Positions 42,804 through 50,886 of a DNA stretch of 64,000 nucleotides are shown here, in pieces (positions within the stretch are counted from its first letter, which is position 1; every line of letters begins with the position of its first letter). This DNA is from Nocardioides szechwanensis. GTDB taxonomy: Bacteria > Actinomycetota > Actinomycetes > Propionibacteriales > Nocardioidaceae. The DNA lies in NCBI RefSeq assembly GCF_900103935.1, contig NZ_FNIC01000007.1, forward strand, positions 184,389 to 248,388, written 5' to 3'. Position numbers and translations under genes: made by a program. Below the pieces are notes generated by a model. That model had not been told where the DNA came from. It searched no databases and saw nothing but the letters and a program-made list of their open reading frames with translations.

Positions 42804-42980
42804 ATGTACTTCACCGACCGCGGGATCGAGGAGCTCGAGAAGCGCCGGGGTGACGAGGAGGTCACCCTGGCGTGGCTGTCCGAGCGCCTCCAGGAGTTCA
42901 CCGACATCCACCCGGAGTTCGAGACCGCCGTCGAGCGGTTCGCGACCTGGCTCGCGCGGCTGGACGACCCGGACGACTGA
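42804..42980 (+). CDS. DUF6104 small protein downstream of kgd
   Basis: The product has 58 residues, strongly acidic and helical: MYFTDRGIEELEKRRGDEEV, then WLSERLQEF and ERFATWLARLDDPDD. I recognise it as the DUF6104 family, a small protein found just after kgd in many actinobacteria. AAGGA lies six bases before the ATG and only eight bases separate it from the kgd stop, so it is cotranslated. The function is unknown. A role in Kgd assembly or control is an inference from position. Confidence 0.85.
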   Translation: MYFTDRGIEELEKRRGDEEVTLAWLSERLQEFTDIHPEFETAVERFATWLARLDDPDD

Positions 42981-42994
42981 CCCCCGAACCCCGC

Positions 42995-43007
42995 TAGGGT
43001 TCCGGGC
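42995..43007 (+). promoter_or_regulatory. Leaderless promoter of the acetoacetate-decarboxylase-like gene
   Basis: TAGGGT at 42995-43000 is followed by exactly seven bases and the ATG at 43008, with no ribosome site. It begins 15 bases after the DUF6104 stop, so the next gene can be transcribed independently. Confidence 0.6.
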
Positions 43008-43658
43008 ATGGTTGAACAGACCCCCAAGACGAACGCCGACACGACCCCCGAGACGACGTCCTACCCCGCCGCCCCGTGGAGCATGGTGGGCTCGCTGTGG
43101 CTCTCCCTGTTCAAGGTGAAGGAGCAGGTCGACGAGACCCGGCCCGCGGGCGTCTACGGCGCCGCCTTCGTCAGCTACGAGGAGGGCAGCCCGCTGACCT
43201 ACTCCGAGCTCCTGGTCGCCCGGCCGGTCAAGTCCGACGAGCACGGCCGCCGCGTGACGATCACCGACATCTGGGTCGACTCCCCCGCGTCCGTCGCCGG
43301 TGGCCGTGAGCTGTGGGCGATCCCGAAGGGGCTGTGCGACTTCACCCTCGAGACCAGCCACACCGGTCCGCTCTCGCGCACGCAGTGGTCCGCCACCGCC
43401 GGGCGGCGACCGATCGCCTCCGCCCGCTTCACCGACGTCTCGCGGGCCGCGCTGCGGCTGCCGTTCAAGGGCGGCACCTGGCAGCCCGAGCTCCCGGAGG
43501 GCGGTGACGAGAAGACCGCCACCCTGCAGGGCTCGTCCAAGGCGCTGCCGTGCCGCGGCCACTGGGAGTTCGCCGCCGACGGGCCCCTGGCCTGGCTGCG
43601 CGGCGCCCGCCCCCTGGCCTCGGCCCGGATGTCGGCGTTCCGGATGACCTTCGGCTGA
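43008..43658 (+). CDS. Acetoacetate decarboxylase family protein
   Basis: The product has 216 residues. The family core is YEEGSPLTYSELLVARPV and ELWAIPKGLCDF, where the lysine after proline is at the position of the Schiff-base lysine of acetoacetate decarboxylase. The C-terminal half is shorter than in true decarboxylases (about 245 residues) and begins with a polar extension of about 22 residues. Many such proteins are not decarboxylases, so the substrate is not assigned. Confidence 0.78.
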   Translation: MVEQTPKTNADTTPETTSYPAAPWSMVGSLWLSLFKVKEQVDETRPAGVYGAAFVSYEEGSPLTYSELLVARPVKSDEHGRRVTITDIWVDSPASVAGGRELWAIPKGLCDFTLETSHTGPLSRTQWSATAGRRPIASARFTDVSRAALRLPFKGGTWQPELPEGGDEKTATLQGSSKALPCRGHWEFAADGPLAWLRGARPLASARMSAFRMTFG

Positions 43659-43676
43659 GCCGCTCGCCTTTTCTCG

Positions 43677-43718
43677 TTGGTCGAGCCGGGCGAGCGCCAG
43701 CGAGCCCGCGTCGAGACC
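43677..43718. repeat. REP-like imperfect palindrome, copy 1
   Basis: The stretch starts TTGGTCGAGCCGGGC and ends AGCCCGCGTCGAGACC, so its arms are imperfect inverted repeats around the core GAGCGCCAGCGA. The same core lies in the centre of copy 2. Such elements are interspersed in many Nocardioides-like genomes; I know this as general experience and have not counted copies. Confidence 0.65.
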
Positions 43719-43765
43719 CTCGTGAGGGTGACTGTGTCCTCGGGGAACTGGGGCCCGATTCCGAC

Positions 43766-43811
43766 GGTGGTTGAGGTGCGAGGAGCGCCAGCGACGAGCC
43801 TCGAAACCACC
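43766..43811. repeat. REP-like imperfect palindrome, copy 2
   Basis: The element begins GGTGGTTGAGG and ends CCTCGAAACCACC, an inverted repeat around the same GAGCGCCAGCGA core as copy 1, but with different arms. Immediately to its right is an AT-rich stretch (43812-43834) that stands out in this 70% GC region. The 243-bp space before the HNH gene holds only these repeats. Confidence 0.65.
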
Positions 43812-43901
43812 ATAGTAAAATGTTAGAAATTTCTCGAAACCCCTGTGGAACAAGGCTTCTGAGGCCCCTCACTGTCGGTGCTCGCTGCTTGACTTGCCCC
43901 C

Positions 43902-45186
43902 ATGACCACCCCGACCGGACCCGACGCCAGCTCCGTGCTGGATCAGGTCCGCTCGGGCAAAGCAGCTCAGACCCGAGCAGAGCTACGCACCCTCAACGCC
44001 CTACTCGAGTGGTGCGTGATCCACGAGACCGACGACGAAGGCGACGCCGCGTTCGGCGACCACGGGATCCCGTTGGCCGGCGACGGGGCACCCTGGGTTT
44101 CGGAGTTCGCGGTCATGGAGCTCGGCGCCGCCCTGGGCCAGTCGACCGACTCCGCCAAGAGGTACGTCGGAGCAGCCCTCGAAGTGCGCTACCGCCTCCC
44201 CAGGCTGTGGGAGCGCGTCGCCTCAGGCGTCCTTCCGTTCTGGCGGGCCAGGCTCATCGCGGAGCACACCATGTCGTTGCCGGGGCAGGGTGCGGCGTTC
44301 GTGGACCAACGCGTCGCGTTCGTCGCGCACAAGGTCTCGTTCGCCGAAGTCCTGCGCCAGGTCGACGCAGCCAGGCTCCGGTTCGACCCCGAAGCCGCAG
44401 AGAAGGCCCGCCGCCGGGACGCTGACGGCCGCTGCTTCGACATCCACAAGGACCAGGTCACCCCCGCCGGGACCGTCTCCGTCGACGGCGTCCTCGACCT
44501 CCCCGATGCACTCGACCTCGACCTCGCCCTGTCCACACGGGCCGCCGAGCTCAAGGACCTCGGCTGCGACGAGTCGCTCGACGTCCGCCGGGCGTTGGCG
44601 GTCGGAGACCTCGCCCGCGGCCACGCCACCCTCGCCTACGACAGACCCCACCGCCAGATCGTGGTCCACCTCCACGGCGACACCGTGTTCGGCAACCCCA
44701 ACGGCGCCAGCCCCGGGGCCGACAACGTCGGTCGGTGCGACAACACCCGGACACCGATCCTCGCCGAGAGCATTCGCGCCTGGTGCGGCAACCCCGACGC
44801 CACGATCATCGTGAAACCCGTCCGCGACCTCGCCGACCACATCCACGTCGGCGCCTACGAGGTCCCCGAGCGCCTGGTCGAGCAAGACACTCTCGTGGAC
44901 CACCACTGCGTGTTCCCGTGGTGCAGCAGACCAGCGGCCCGCTGCGACATCGACCACGTCGTTCCGCACAACCGTGGCGGACCTACCTGTTCCTGCAACC
45001 TTGCCCCGCTGTGTCGAGGCACTTCAGCTCGAGGCTTACGACGTCCCCGACTCGGCGCCTACCTGTGGCCCCCGCGAACATCTGCTCGGCCGTGACCGCG
45101 CCGGCACCGAACCACTCACCGGCGAACCTGACCACGCCACCCCCTCCGCGCGACCCGACGGTCCACCAGCCTGCCCAGGCACGTGA
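43902..45186 (+). pseudogene. Decayed DUF222/HNH endonuclease gene (13E12-like)
   Basis: The open part (43902-45095) encodes 397 residues: a DUF222 region (about 1-300) and the start of an HNH domain, CVFPWCSRPAARCDIDHVVPHNRGG then CNLAPLCR. Relatives continue RRHHRLKT, which supplies the last catalytic His; here that is gone and the frame reads RGTSARGL. Recognisable tail pieces appear in alternating frames: AYDVPDS in frame +1, GAYLW in the main frame, then HLLGRDRAGTEPLTGE in frame +1 up to the TGA at 45184-45186. That requires several small indels, so the nuclease is probably inactive. It lies next to REP-like repeats. Confidence 0.75.
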
Positions 45187-45198
45187 AGCGCGGCTGGG

Positions 45199-46536
45199 TC
45201 AGCCAGGCAGGTCGGCGGTGAAATGGACTCCGCTGAACTGCGCGCGCCACTGCGTGACCTTAGGGCCGACGCTCGCCGGGTCGGTGGCGGGGTCGAGGCC
45301 GGCCGCGACGAAGCCCGCCAGGTCGTCCATGTCGGCGGCGGTCATGCCGAGGCGCGCCACCTCGGGCGTGCCCAGCCGCAGCCCGTTGTTGTCGCCCGGG
45401 ACCTCCGCGACCGGCAGGCCGATGCCGCAGGTGAGCAGGTTGGCCCGGCGCAGCCGCTGCGAGGCCCGCTGCCCGCCACCGAACGGCTCGGCGAGCGCCG
45501 CGAGCTGGTGCGAGCGCGTGGGCCCGTGTGCCCCGCGGTAGAGCGCGACGTCCCGTCGTTCCAGGCCCTCGGCTAGCGCGGCGGCGGTCTCGACCATCCT
45601 GGCGGCGTACGCCGCCCCGGCGACCTTCCAGTCCACCATCGTGACCGCGAGCGCGGCGGCCTTGGCGGCGTCGAAGTTGGCCGTGAGGCCGGGGTAGGCC
45701 ACGGCGTCCAGGCGCTGTGCCAACTCGGCGTCGTTGGTGACGATGAGTCCGCTGGGCGGGCCGCCGAGGCTCTTGTACGTGCTCATCGTCATCAGGTGCG
45801 CGCCCTCGTCGAGCGGGTTGGGCCAGGCGCCCCCGGCGACCAGGCCGCACACGTGGGCCGCGTCGAAGAGCACCTTGGCCCCGACCTCGTCGGCGATCTC
45901 GCGCACGGCGGACACCGGGTGCGGGTAGAGGTTGAGGCTCGCGCCCAGCGTGATCAGCCGCGGCCGGACCTCGTGAGCCAGGTCCCGGAGCCGGGGCAGG
46001 TCGACGGTGAACGCCTGCGGGTCCACGGGCGCCTCAACGGTGCGGAGTCGGTACATCCCCGCCGAGCCTCCCGCGTGGTGGGTCACGTGTCCGCCGATGG
46101 AGGGCGGCGGCGCGATGATCGTGTCGCCCGGCTCGCAGGTCACCAGGAACGCGTAGAGGTTGGCGACGGCACCCGACGGCACCCGGATCTCGGCGTACGA
46201 CGCCCCGAAGACCTCGGCGGCGAGCTCGGCGGCCAGGACCTCGATCCGCTCGATCGCCTCGAGCCCGGTCTCGTACTTCTCCCCCGGGTAGCCCAGCGAC
46301 GCGCGTGACCCGAGCCGGGCCGAGAGCAGGGCCTCGGCGCGGGGGTTCATCAGGTTCGTGGCCGGGTTGAGGTTGAGCGTCTCGACGTTGTGGATCCGGT
46401 CGTTCTCGGCGACCAGCCGGTCGATCTCGGCGAGGGCCTCGGCCGGGGAGGCGTCGGCCGCGCGGGCCGCGAGGTCGGCGACCAGGGCCTCGCTGGCGGC
46501 GGGGACCCAGGGCCGGTGCTGGAGAGCGTGCGTCAT
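45199..46536 (-). CDS. Serine hydroxymethyltransferase-like PLP enzyme
   Basis: The product has 445 residues of the GlyA family. SLGYPGEKYETG, VLFDAAHVCGLVAGG and the PLP lysine in MSTYKSLGGPPSGLIV align with SHMT, but the canonical TTTTHKT is changed to MSTYKS and the NxxPxSGSxAN block reads IRVPSGAVANLYA. These changes place it outside housekeeping GlyA; methylserine hydroxymethyltransferase, a threonine-aldolase-like or another folate-linked activity is possible. ATG 46536 follows a leaderless promoter. A PucR-type regulator is divergently encoded and may control it. Confidence 0.82.
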   Translation of the reverse strand: MTHALQHRPWVPAASEALVADLAARAADASPAEALAEIDRLVAENDRIHNVETLNLNPATNLMNPRAEALLSARLGSRASLGYPGEKYETGLEAIERIEVLAAELAAEVFGASYAEIRVPSGAVANLYAFLVTCEPGDTIIAPPPSIGGHVTHHAGGSAGMYRLRTVEAPVDPQAFTVDLPRLRDLAHEVRPRLITLGASLNLYPHPVSAVREIADEVGAKVLFDAAHVCGLVAGGAWPNPLDEGAHLMTMSTYKSLGGPPSGLIVTNDAELAQRLDAVAYPGLTANFDAAKAAALAVTMVDWKVAGAAYAARMVETAAALAEGLERRDVALYRGAHGPTRSHQLAALAEPFGGGQRASQRLRRANLLTCGIGLPVAEVPGDNNGLRLGTPEVARLGMTAADMDDLAGFVAAGLDPATDPASVGPKVTQWRAQFSGVHFTADLPG

Positions 46537-46543
46537 GGGCGCC

Positions 46544-46584
46544 AACCTAGGGCGGGGCGGGGAGCACGCGCACCGGACGCGTGC
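46544..46584. promoter_or_regulatory. Divergent control region of the SHMT-like and PucR-type genes
   Basis: On the minus strand TAGGTT (46549-46544) is followed by seven bases and the ATG at 46536 (leaderless). Next to it lies a perfect 7-bp inverted repeat, GCACGCG (46564-46570) and CGCGTGC (46578-46584), with a seven-base spacer. It is a candidate operator for the divergent regulator. Confidence 0.5.
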
Positions 46585-46647
46585 ACGGACCTACGGGAAC
46601 TCTCTCCTACAGTTGTACGAACAGGCACGGCGGAGCGGAGGCCACGG

Positions 46648-47574
46648 GTGGGTGCGGGAGACGTCCAGGACGTGCTCGACTCGCTCGCGGACGACCTGGA
46701 CCGCAGCCTCACGCTCGACGGCCCCGAGGGGGACCTGCTCGCCCACAGCATCCGGGGCGACGACAGCGACCGGGCCCGGGTCAGCAGCATCCTGCGCCGC
46801 AGCGTCGCCCCCGACGTGCACGCGTGGCAGCTTCGCCACGTCGACCTCACGATCGGCACCCTGCAGCGGGTGCCGGCCAACGCCTCGCTGGAGCTCTCCG
46901 CTCGCCGCTGTCTGGTGGTCCGCGCCCAGGACCGGTGTGTGGCGCTGGTGTGGCTGCTCGACGACGGCACGCCGCTGACCGACGCCGACCTCGACGCCGT
47001 ACGTCGTGCCTCCGGCGACCTCGCGCGCCTCCTGACGGGGCGCGAGCGGCGCAGCGCCCGGCTGCGCGTGGTGGCCACTGCCGACGACCGCCCGCCGGCC
47101 GTCGTCGCCACCGAGGACGAGCTGCGACGTGCGGTGGCCGCTGCCCCCGCCGGCACGGCGGTCGGGGTCAGCGACCCGGGCGAGCCGGGCCGGGCCGCGG
47201 GCGCAGCGCTGGTGCGCCAGGCCGAGCTGGCGGCCCGGATCTCCGCCGACGACCCCTCCGTGCCCTCGCCCGCGCACTGGTCCGCGCTCGGGATCTACCG
47301 GCGGCTCGACTCCGACCCGGCCCACCCGGACCCGCTGGCGGCGCTCGACGCGTCGCCCTCGGGCCCGATGCTGCTGGAGACGCTCGAGGCCTACCTCGAC
47401 CTCGCCGGCGACGTCCGGGCGACGGCCGCACGGCTGCGCCTGCACCGCAGCAGCCTCTACTACCGGCTGGAGCGGCTGGCCGCGGTCCTCACCATGGACC
47501 TCGGCGACGGGCGGGTCCGGCTGGAGCTGCACCTGGCAGTCAAGCAGCGCCGCTGGGACCGCGTGAGCCGCTGA
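46648..47574 (+). CDS. PucR/CdaR-type helix-turn-helix transcriptional regulator
   Basis: The product has 308 residues. The C-terminal PucR_HTH domain is clear: LLETLEAYLDLAGDVRATAARLRLHRSSLYYRLERLAAV (about 247-285). The rest is a sensor-like region without a family I can name. GTG 46648 was chosen because GGAG precedes it and upstream frames overlap the divergent gene's promoter. TACAGT (46609-46614) may be its -10 element. It probably regulates the SHMT-like gene, as PucR-type regulators often control a divergent metabolic gene. Confidence 0.82.
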   Translation: MGAGDVQDVLDSLADDLDRSLTLDGPEGDLLAHSIRGDDSDRARVSSILRRSVAPDVHAWQLRHVDLTIGTLQRVPANASLELSARRCLVVRAQDRCVALVWLLDDGTPLTDADLDAVRRASGDLARLLTGRERRSARLRVVATADDRPPAVVATEDELRRAVAAAPAGTAVGVSDPGEPGRAAGAALVRQAELAARISADDPSVPSPAHWSALGIYRRLDSDPAHPDPLAALDASPSGPMLLETLEAYLDLAGDVRATAARLRLHRSSLYYRLERLAAVLTMDLGDGRVRLELHLAVKQRRWDRVSR

Positions 47575-47583
47575 GCCCGGCGG

Positions 47584-47829
47584 TCAGTCGCCCTGCTCCT
47601 CGGCGGCCTTCTTAGAGGCGTCCTTGATCTCGAACAGCTCGGTGGCGAAGCCACCCAGCGCGCCCGCCACGTCCTGCACGGCCTTGGTGATGATGCCGGC
47701 GACCTCGCCGACCGTGGAGGCCGCGGCCTCCACGGTGGACTGCACGGCGTCCTTGCCGATCTCCGGCTTGGAGAGGCGGTCGGGGCCGGGACGCTCGCTC
47801 ATCCGGCCATTGTGGCCCTCGATGCTCAC
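47584..47829 (-). CDS. Small amphipathic protein of unknown function
   Basis: The product has 81 residues from GTG 47829 (which overlaps the desaturase stop as GTGA) or 72 from ATG 47802. The central part AVQSTVEAAASTVGEVAGII is an alanine/valine-rich amphipathic helix, followed by charged FEIKDASKKAAEEQGD. There is no signal peptide or cysteine. I do not recognise the family. Position at the end of the desaturase operon suggests a membrane- or lipid-associated role. Confidence 0.6.
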   Translation of the reverse strand: MSIEGHNGRMSERPGPDRLSKPEIGKDAVQSTVEAAASTVGEVAGIITKAVQDVAGALGGFATELFEIKDASKKAAEEQGD

Positions 47830-49001
47830 GCGGCCAACGGGGTCTCGGCCACCGGCTCCCCGGAGCGGCCGCCGCCGAGGAAGCCGGGCAGGAAGCGGGG
47901 CGCCTTGTCGGGCAGGGCGAAGCGGCAGATCTTGCGCGCGACGCTGCCCAGCTGCTTGCCCAGGGGGCCGGTGTTGTAGGCGATCCCGTAGCGCTCGCAG
48001 ATCTCGCGGACCTCCTCCGCGATCTCCGGGTAGCGCCGCGCCGGAAGGTCGGGGAAGAGGTGGTGCTCGATCTGGTGCGACAGGTTGCCGGTCATCACGT
48101 GGAAGAGCTTGCTGCCGGTGATGTTGGCCGAGCCCAGGAGCTGGCGGTAGTACCAGTGCCCGCGCGACTCGTCCTCGCACTCCTCCTGGGAGAACGTCGA
48201 GACCCCCGCCGGGAAGTGGCCGCAGAAGATGATGTTGAACGCCCAGATGTTGCGGACCAGGTTGGCCGTCGCGTTGCCCGCGAAGGTCAGCGGGAACAGC
48301 GGCCCGGTCAGCGCCGGGAACAGCAGGTAGTCCTTGAGCGCCTGGTTGCGGATCTTGCGGATCAGCCCGGCGTGCAGGTGCTTGGTCTCGGCCCACGTCT
48401 TCTCGCCGGCCATGATCCGCTCGAACTCCAGGTCGTGCATGGCCACGCCCCACTCGAAGCCGAGCATCAGCAGGGTCGCGTAGAGCGGGTTGCCGAGGTA
48501 GTGCGGCTTCCACTCCTGCTCCTCGTCCATGCGCAGGATGCCGTAGCCGATGTCGCGGTCCTTGCCGAGGATGTTGGTGTAGGTGTGGTGGATGTAGTTG
48601 TGGCTGTACTTCCACTGGTCGCTCGGGCAGACGTTGTCCCACTCGTACATGCGGGAGTTCAGGCCCGGGTCACCCATCCAGTCGTACTGGCCGTGCATGA
48701 CGTTGTGGCCGATCTCCATGTTGTCGAGGATCTTGGAGACGCTCAGCGCGGCCACGGCGAGCGGCCATGCGGGAGGCACGTAGAAGAGCGCCCGACCGGC
48801 GACCTCGAAGGCGCGCTGGGCCTTGACGACGTTGCGGATGTAGGTCGCGTCCTCCTCACCGAGGCGGCCGATGACCCGCTGCCGGATCTCGTCCAGCTCG
48901 GCGCCGAAGGCCTCGATCTGCTCGGGGGTGAGGCGGCGCAGCAGCGCGTCGCCGGGGATCGTGTGGGTGTCGGTGGGGGCGGACTGGGCGGTGACGGTCA
49001 T
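47826..49001 (-). CDS. Membrane fatty acid (acyl-CoA) desaturase
   Basis: The product has 391 residues. Three histidine boxes bind the diiron centre: HNVMHGQ, HNYIHHTYTN and HQIEHHLFP, in the order and spacing of linoleoyl-CoA/DesA3-like desaturases. Four membrane helices separate them. It inserts a double bond into acyl chains with electrons from the adjacent reductase. AAAGGA precedes the ATG at 49001, ten bases after the reductase stop. Confidence 0.92.
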   Translation of the reverse strand: MTVTAQSAPTDTHTIPGDALLRRLTPEQIEAFGAELDEIRQRVIGRLGEEDATYIRNVVKAQRAFEVAGRALFYVPPAWPLAVAALSVSKILDNMEIGHNVMHGQYDWMGDPGLNSRMYEWDNVCPSDQWKYSHNYIHHTYTNILGKDRDIGYGILRMDEEQEWKPHYLGNPLYATLLMLGFEWGVAMHDLEFERIMAGEKTWAETKHLHAGLIRKIRNQALKDYLLFPALTGPLFPLTFAGNATANLVRNIWAFNIIFCGHFPAGVSTFSQEECEDESRGHWYYRQLLGSANITGSKLFHVMTGNLSHQIEHHLFPDLPARRYPEIAEEVREICERYGIAYNTGPLGKQLGSVARKICRFALPDKAPRFLPGFLGGGRSGEPVAETPLAA

Positions 49002-49011
49002 GGCGGTCCTT

Positions 49012-50091
49012 TCAGAGCTCCACGGTGCAGTCGCCGACAGGGGCGCTGACGCAGATGCGGATGTCTTCGTCGGGGAGGGAGGACTCCTCGCCGGTGAGCA
49101 CGTTGCGGACGGTGCCCTCGCTCTTGCGGGAGGTGCAGGTGAAGCAGATGCCCATGCGGCAGCCGAACTCGGGACGCAGCCCGAGTGCCTCGGCCTGCTC
49201 CAGGAGCGAGGCCCCGGAGTTGGGCGCCGACTCGCCGGAGCGGCTGAACGAGACGTCGCCGCCCACCTCGCTGGAGGCGGCCGGCCGCGGGGCCTTGAAG
49301 TACTCGACACGGAGGGCGTCGGACCCGTCGTACGCCGCCTGGACGGCCTCGATCAGCGGCGCCGGGCCGCAGGCCCAGGTCGGCACGTCGCGGTAGCCGG
49401 GCACCAGGCGCTCGAGCCAGGCCGGCGAGAGGGCCGGGTCGCCCAGCTCGGGGTGGAGCAGGTGGACGTCGATGCCGTGGCCGGAGCGGCGGATCTCGTC
49501 GAGCTCGGCGGCGAAGATCTGGTGATCGGGGCTCTGCGCGTAGTGCACGAACGTCACCCGGCCGCGGTGCGTGCGGCGCTGCAGGGAGCGCAGCATCGAC
49601 ATCACCGGGGTGATGCCGGAGCCCCCGGAGATGAAGAGCACGTGCTCCGGGACGTGGTCGGGCAGCACGAAGTCGCCCTCGGCCTCGGAGAGGTGGACCA
49701 TCGTTCCGGGCGTGGCCCGCTTCACCAGGTAGCGCGACACGACCCCGTCGGGGTTGGCGCGCAGCGTGATCGTGAACCGGTCGCCGCGGCGGGAGTCGGG
49801 GCTCGAGACGGTGAAGACCCGCGTCGTACGGCGGGCGCCGTCGATCTCGACCCCGAGCTGGACGTGCTGCCCCGCGCGGTGGCCGCGCCAGGTCGACGTC
49901 GGCTGGAGGGTGATCGTGGCGACGGGCGGGTGGCCGGGGACGTCGACCTCCCGGTCGACGCTCACGATGCGGGCGCGCACCTCGTGGGCGGCCCACATCG
50001 GGTTGACCTGCTCGAGGTAGCGGTCGACGCCGTGGGGCGAGGTCAGTGCGGCCACAGCACGTGAGCGGAGGATGCTCTGCCCAATGCTCAT
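49012..50091 (-). CDS. Ferredoxin reductase feeding the desaturase (FAD, NAD, 2Fe-2S)
   Basis: The product has 359 residues: an FAD-binding barrel (about 30-140, RVFTVSSPDSRRGD), an NAD(P)-binding domain (VLFISGGSGITPVMSML, CGPAPLIEAV) and a C-terminal plant-type 2Fe-2S domain with cysteines in CRMGICFTC and RICVSAP. It passes electrons from NADPH to the desaturase, as Rv3230c does for DesA3. GAAGGAG precedes the ATG. Transcription is probably blocked by the divergent TetR-family protein. Confidence 0.93.
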   Translation of the reverse strand: MSIGQSILRSRAVAALTSPHGVDRYLEQVNPMWAAHEVRARIVSVDREVDVPGHPPVATITLQPTSTWRGHRAGQHVQLGVEIDGARRTTRVFTVSSPDSRRGDRFTITLRANPDGVVSRYLVKRATPGTMVHLSEAEGDFVLPDHVPEHVLFISGGSGITPVMSMLRSLQRRTHRGRVTFVHYAQSPDHQIFAAELDEIRRSGHGIDVHLLHPELGDPALSPAWLERLVPGYRDVPTWACGPAPLIEAVQAAYDGSDALRVEYFKAPRPAASSEVGGDVSFSRSGESAPNSGASLLEQAEALGLRPEFGCRMGICFTCTSRKSEGTVRNVLTGEESSLPDEDIRICVSAPVGDCTVEL

Positions 50092-50116
50092 GGGGGGCTC
50101 CTTCGTCGAAGTTTGA

Positions 50117-50217
50117 GTGTACGTTCGTACACCGAAAACCCTGGCAGGGCCTCCCGTCGCAGGTCAACCGGCTCAGCCGTGACTGTGCACACATGTGCAC
50201 TGATATGGTCGTGGGTT
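50117..50217. promoter_or_regulatory. Two operator-like palindromes between the reductase and TetR genes
   Basis: Palindrome 1 is GTGTACG-TT-CGTACAC (50117-50132); its left half on the minus strand contains TACACT, a -10-like element for the reductase operon. Palindrome 2 is GTGCACA-CA-TGTGCAC (50185-50200), four bases before TATGGT (50204-50209), the -10-like element of the TetR gene. Both have 7-bp arms and a 2-bp spacer and share the GTG(T/C)AC(G/A) half-site, so one protein probably binds both. Confidence 0.72.
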
Positions 50218-50838
50218 GTGACCGAGACCCGGGGTGAGCGCAAGGAGCGCACCCGGCGGGCGATCCTCGACGCCGCGCTGGCCCTCTGCGAGGAGAGCAG
50301 CCTGGTCGCGCTGTCCCTGCGCCAGGTGGCCAAGGAGGTCGGCATCGTGCCGACGGCGTTCTACCGCCACTTCGACTCGATCGAGGCGCTCGGCCTGGCC
50401 CTGGTCGACGAGTCGTTCGTGTCGCTGCGCGCGATGCTGCTCGACGTACGGCGCAGCAACCCGGGCTTCGACGACACCATCGACTCCTCGATCGGGATCC
50501 TGGTCGAGCACGTGCATCGCCAACGGGCGCACTTCCAGTTCATCGCACGCGAGCGGGCCGCCGGTCCGGCGCAGGTCCGCGAGGCGATCAACCGCGAGAT
50601 CAGTCTGTTCGAGCACGAGCTGGCCACGGACCTGGCGCGGCTGCCGGGCACCGTTACCTGGTCGTCGGAGGACCTGCGCATCCTCTCCGGCCTGATCGTC
50701 ACCGCCATGGTCGCCACCGCCGAGGCGATCCTGCGCTCCCCCGGGCGCCCCGACGTCGAGAAGCAGATCGTGGAGGACGCCCGCGTCCAGCTGCGGATGG
50801 TCCTCGTCGGCGCGCTCAACTGGCGTTCGCGCACCTGA
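50218..50838 (+). CDS. TetR-family repressor of the desaturase operon
   Basis: The product has 206 residues. The N-terminal helix-turn-helix RRAILDAALALCEESSLVALSLRQVAKEVGIVPTAFYRHFDSIEAL (about 12-57) is typical TetR. The C-terminal ligand domain resembles DesT-like acyl-CoA sensors in context only. It starts with GTG eight bases after TATGGT. It should repress both itself and the divergent reductase-desaturase operon, relieved by an acyl-CoA or fatty acid. Confidence 0.88.
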   Translation: MTETRGERKERTRRAILDAALALCEESSLVALSLRQVAKEVGIVPTAFYRHFDSIEALGLALVDESFVSLRAMLLDVRRSNPGFDDTIDSSIGILVEHVHRQRAHFQFIARERAAGPAQVREAINREISLFEHELATDLARLPGTVTWSSEDLRILSGLIVTAMVATAEAILRSPGRPDVEKQIVEDARVQLRMVLVGALNWRSRT

Positions 50839-50886
50839 GTTGCGCATTCGGGCGACACCGCCCGACGCCTCGTGGTCGACTGCCCC

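Noticed and set aside
43741..43770. SigR-type -35 (GGAAT on the minus strand) in the REP-like region
   Set aside because: No GTT occurs at 18 or 19 bases, and no minus-strand gene starts nearby.
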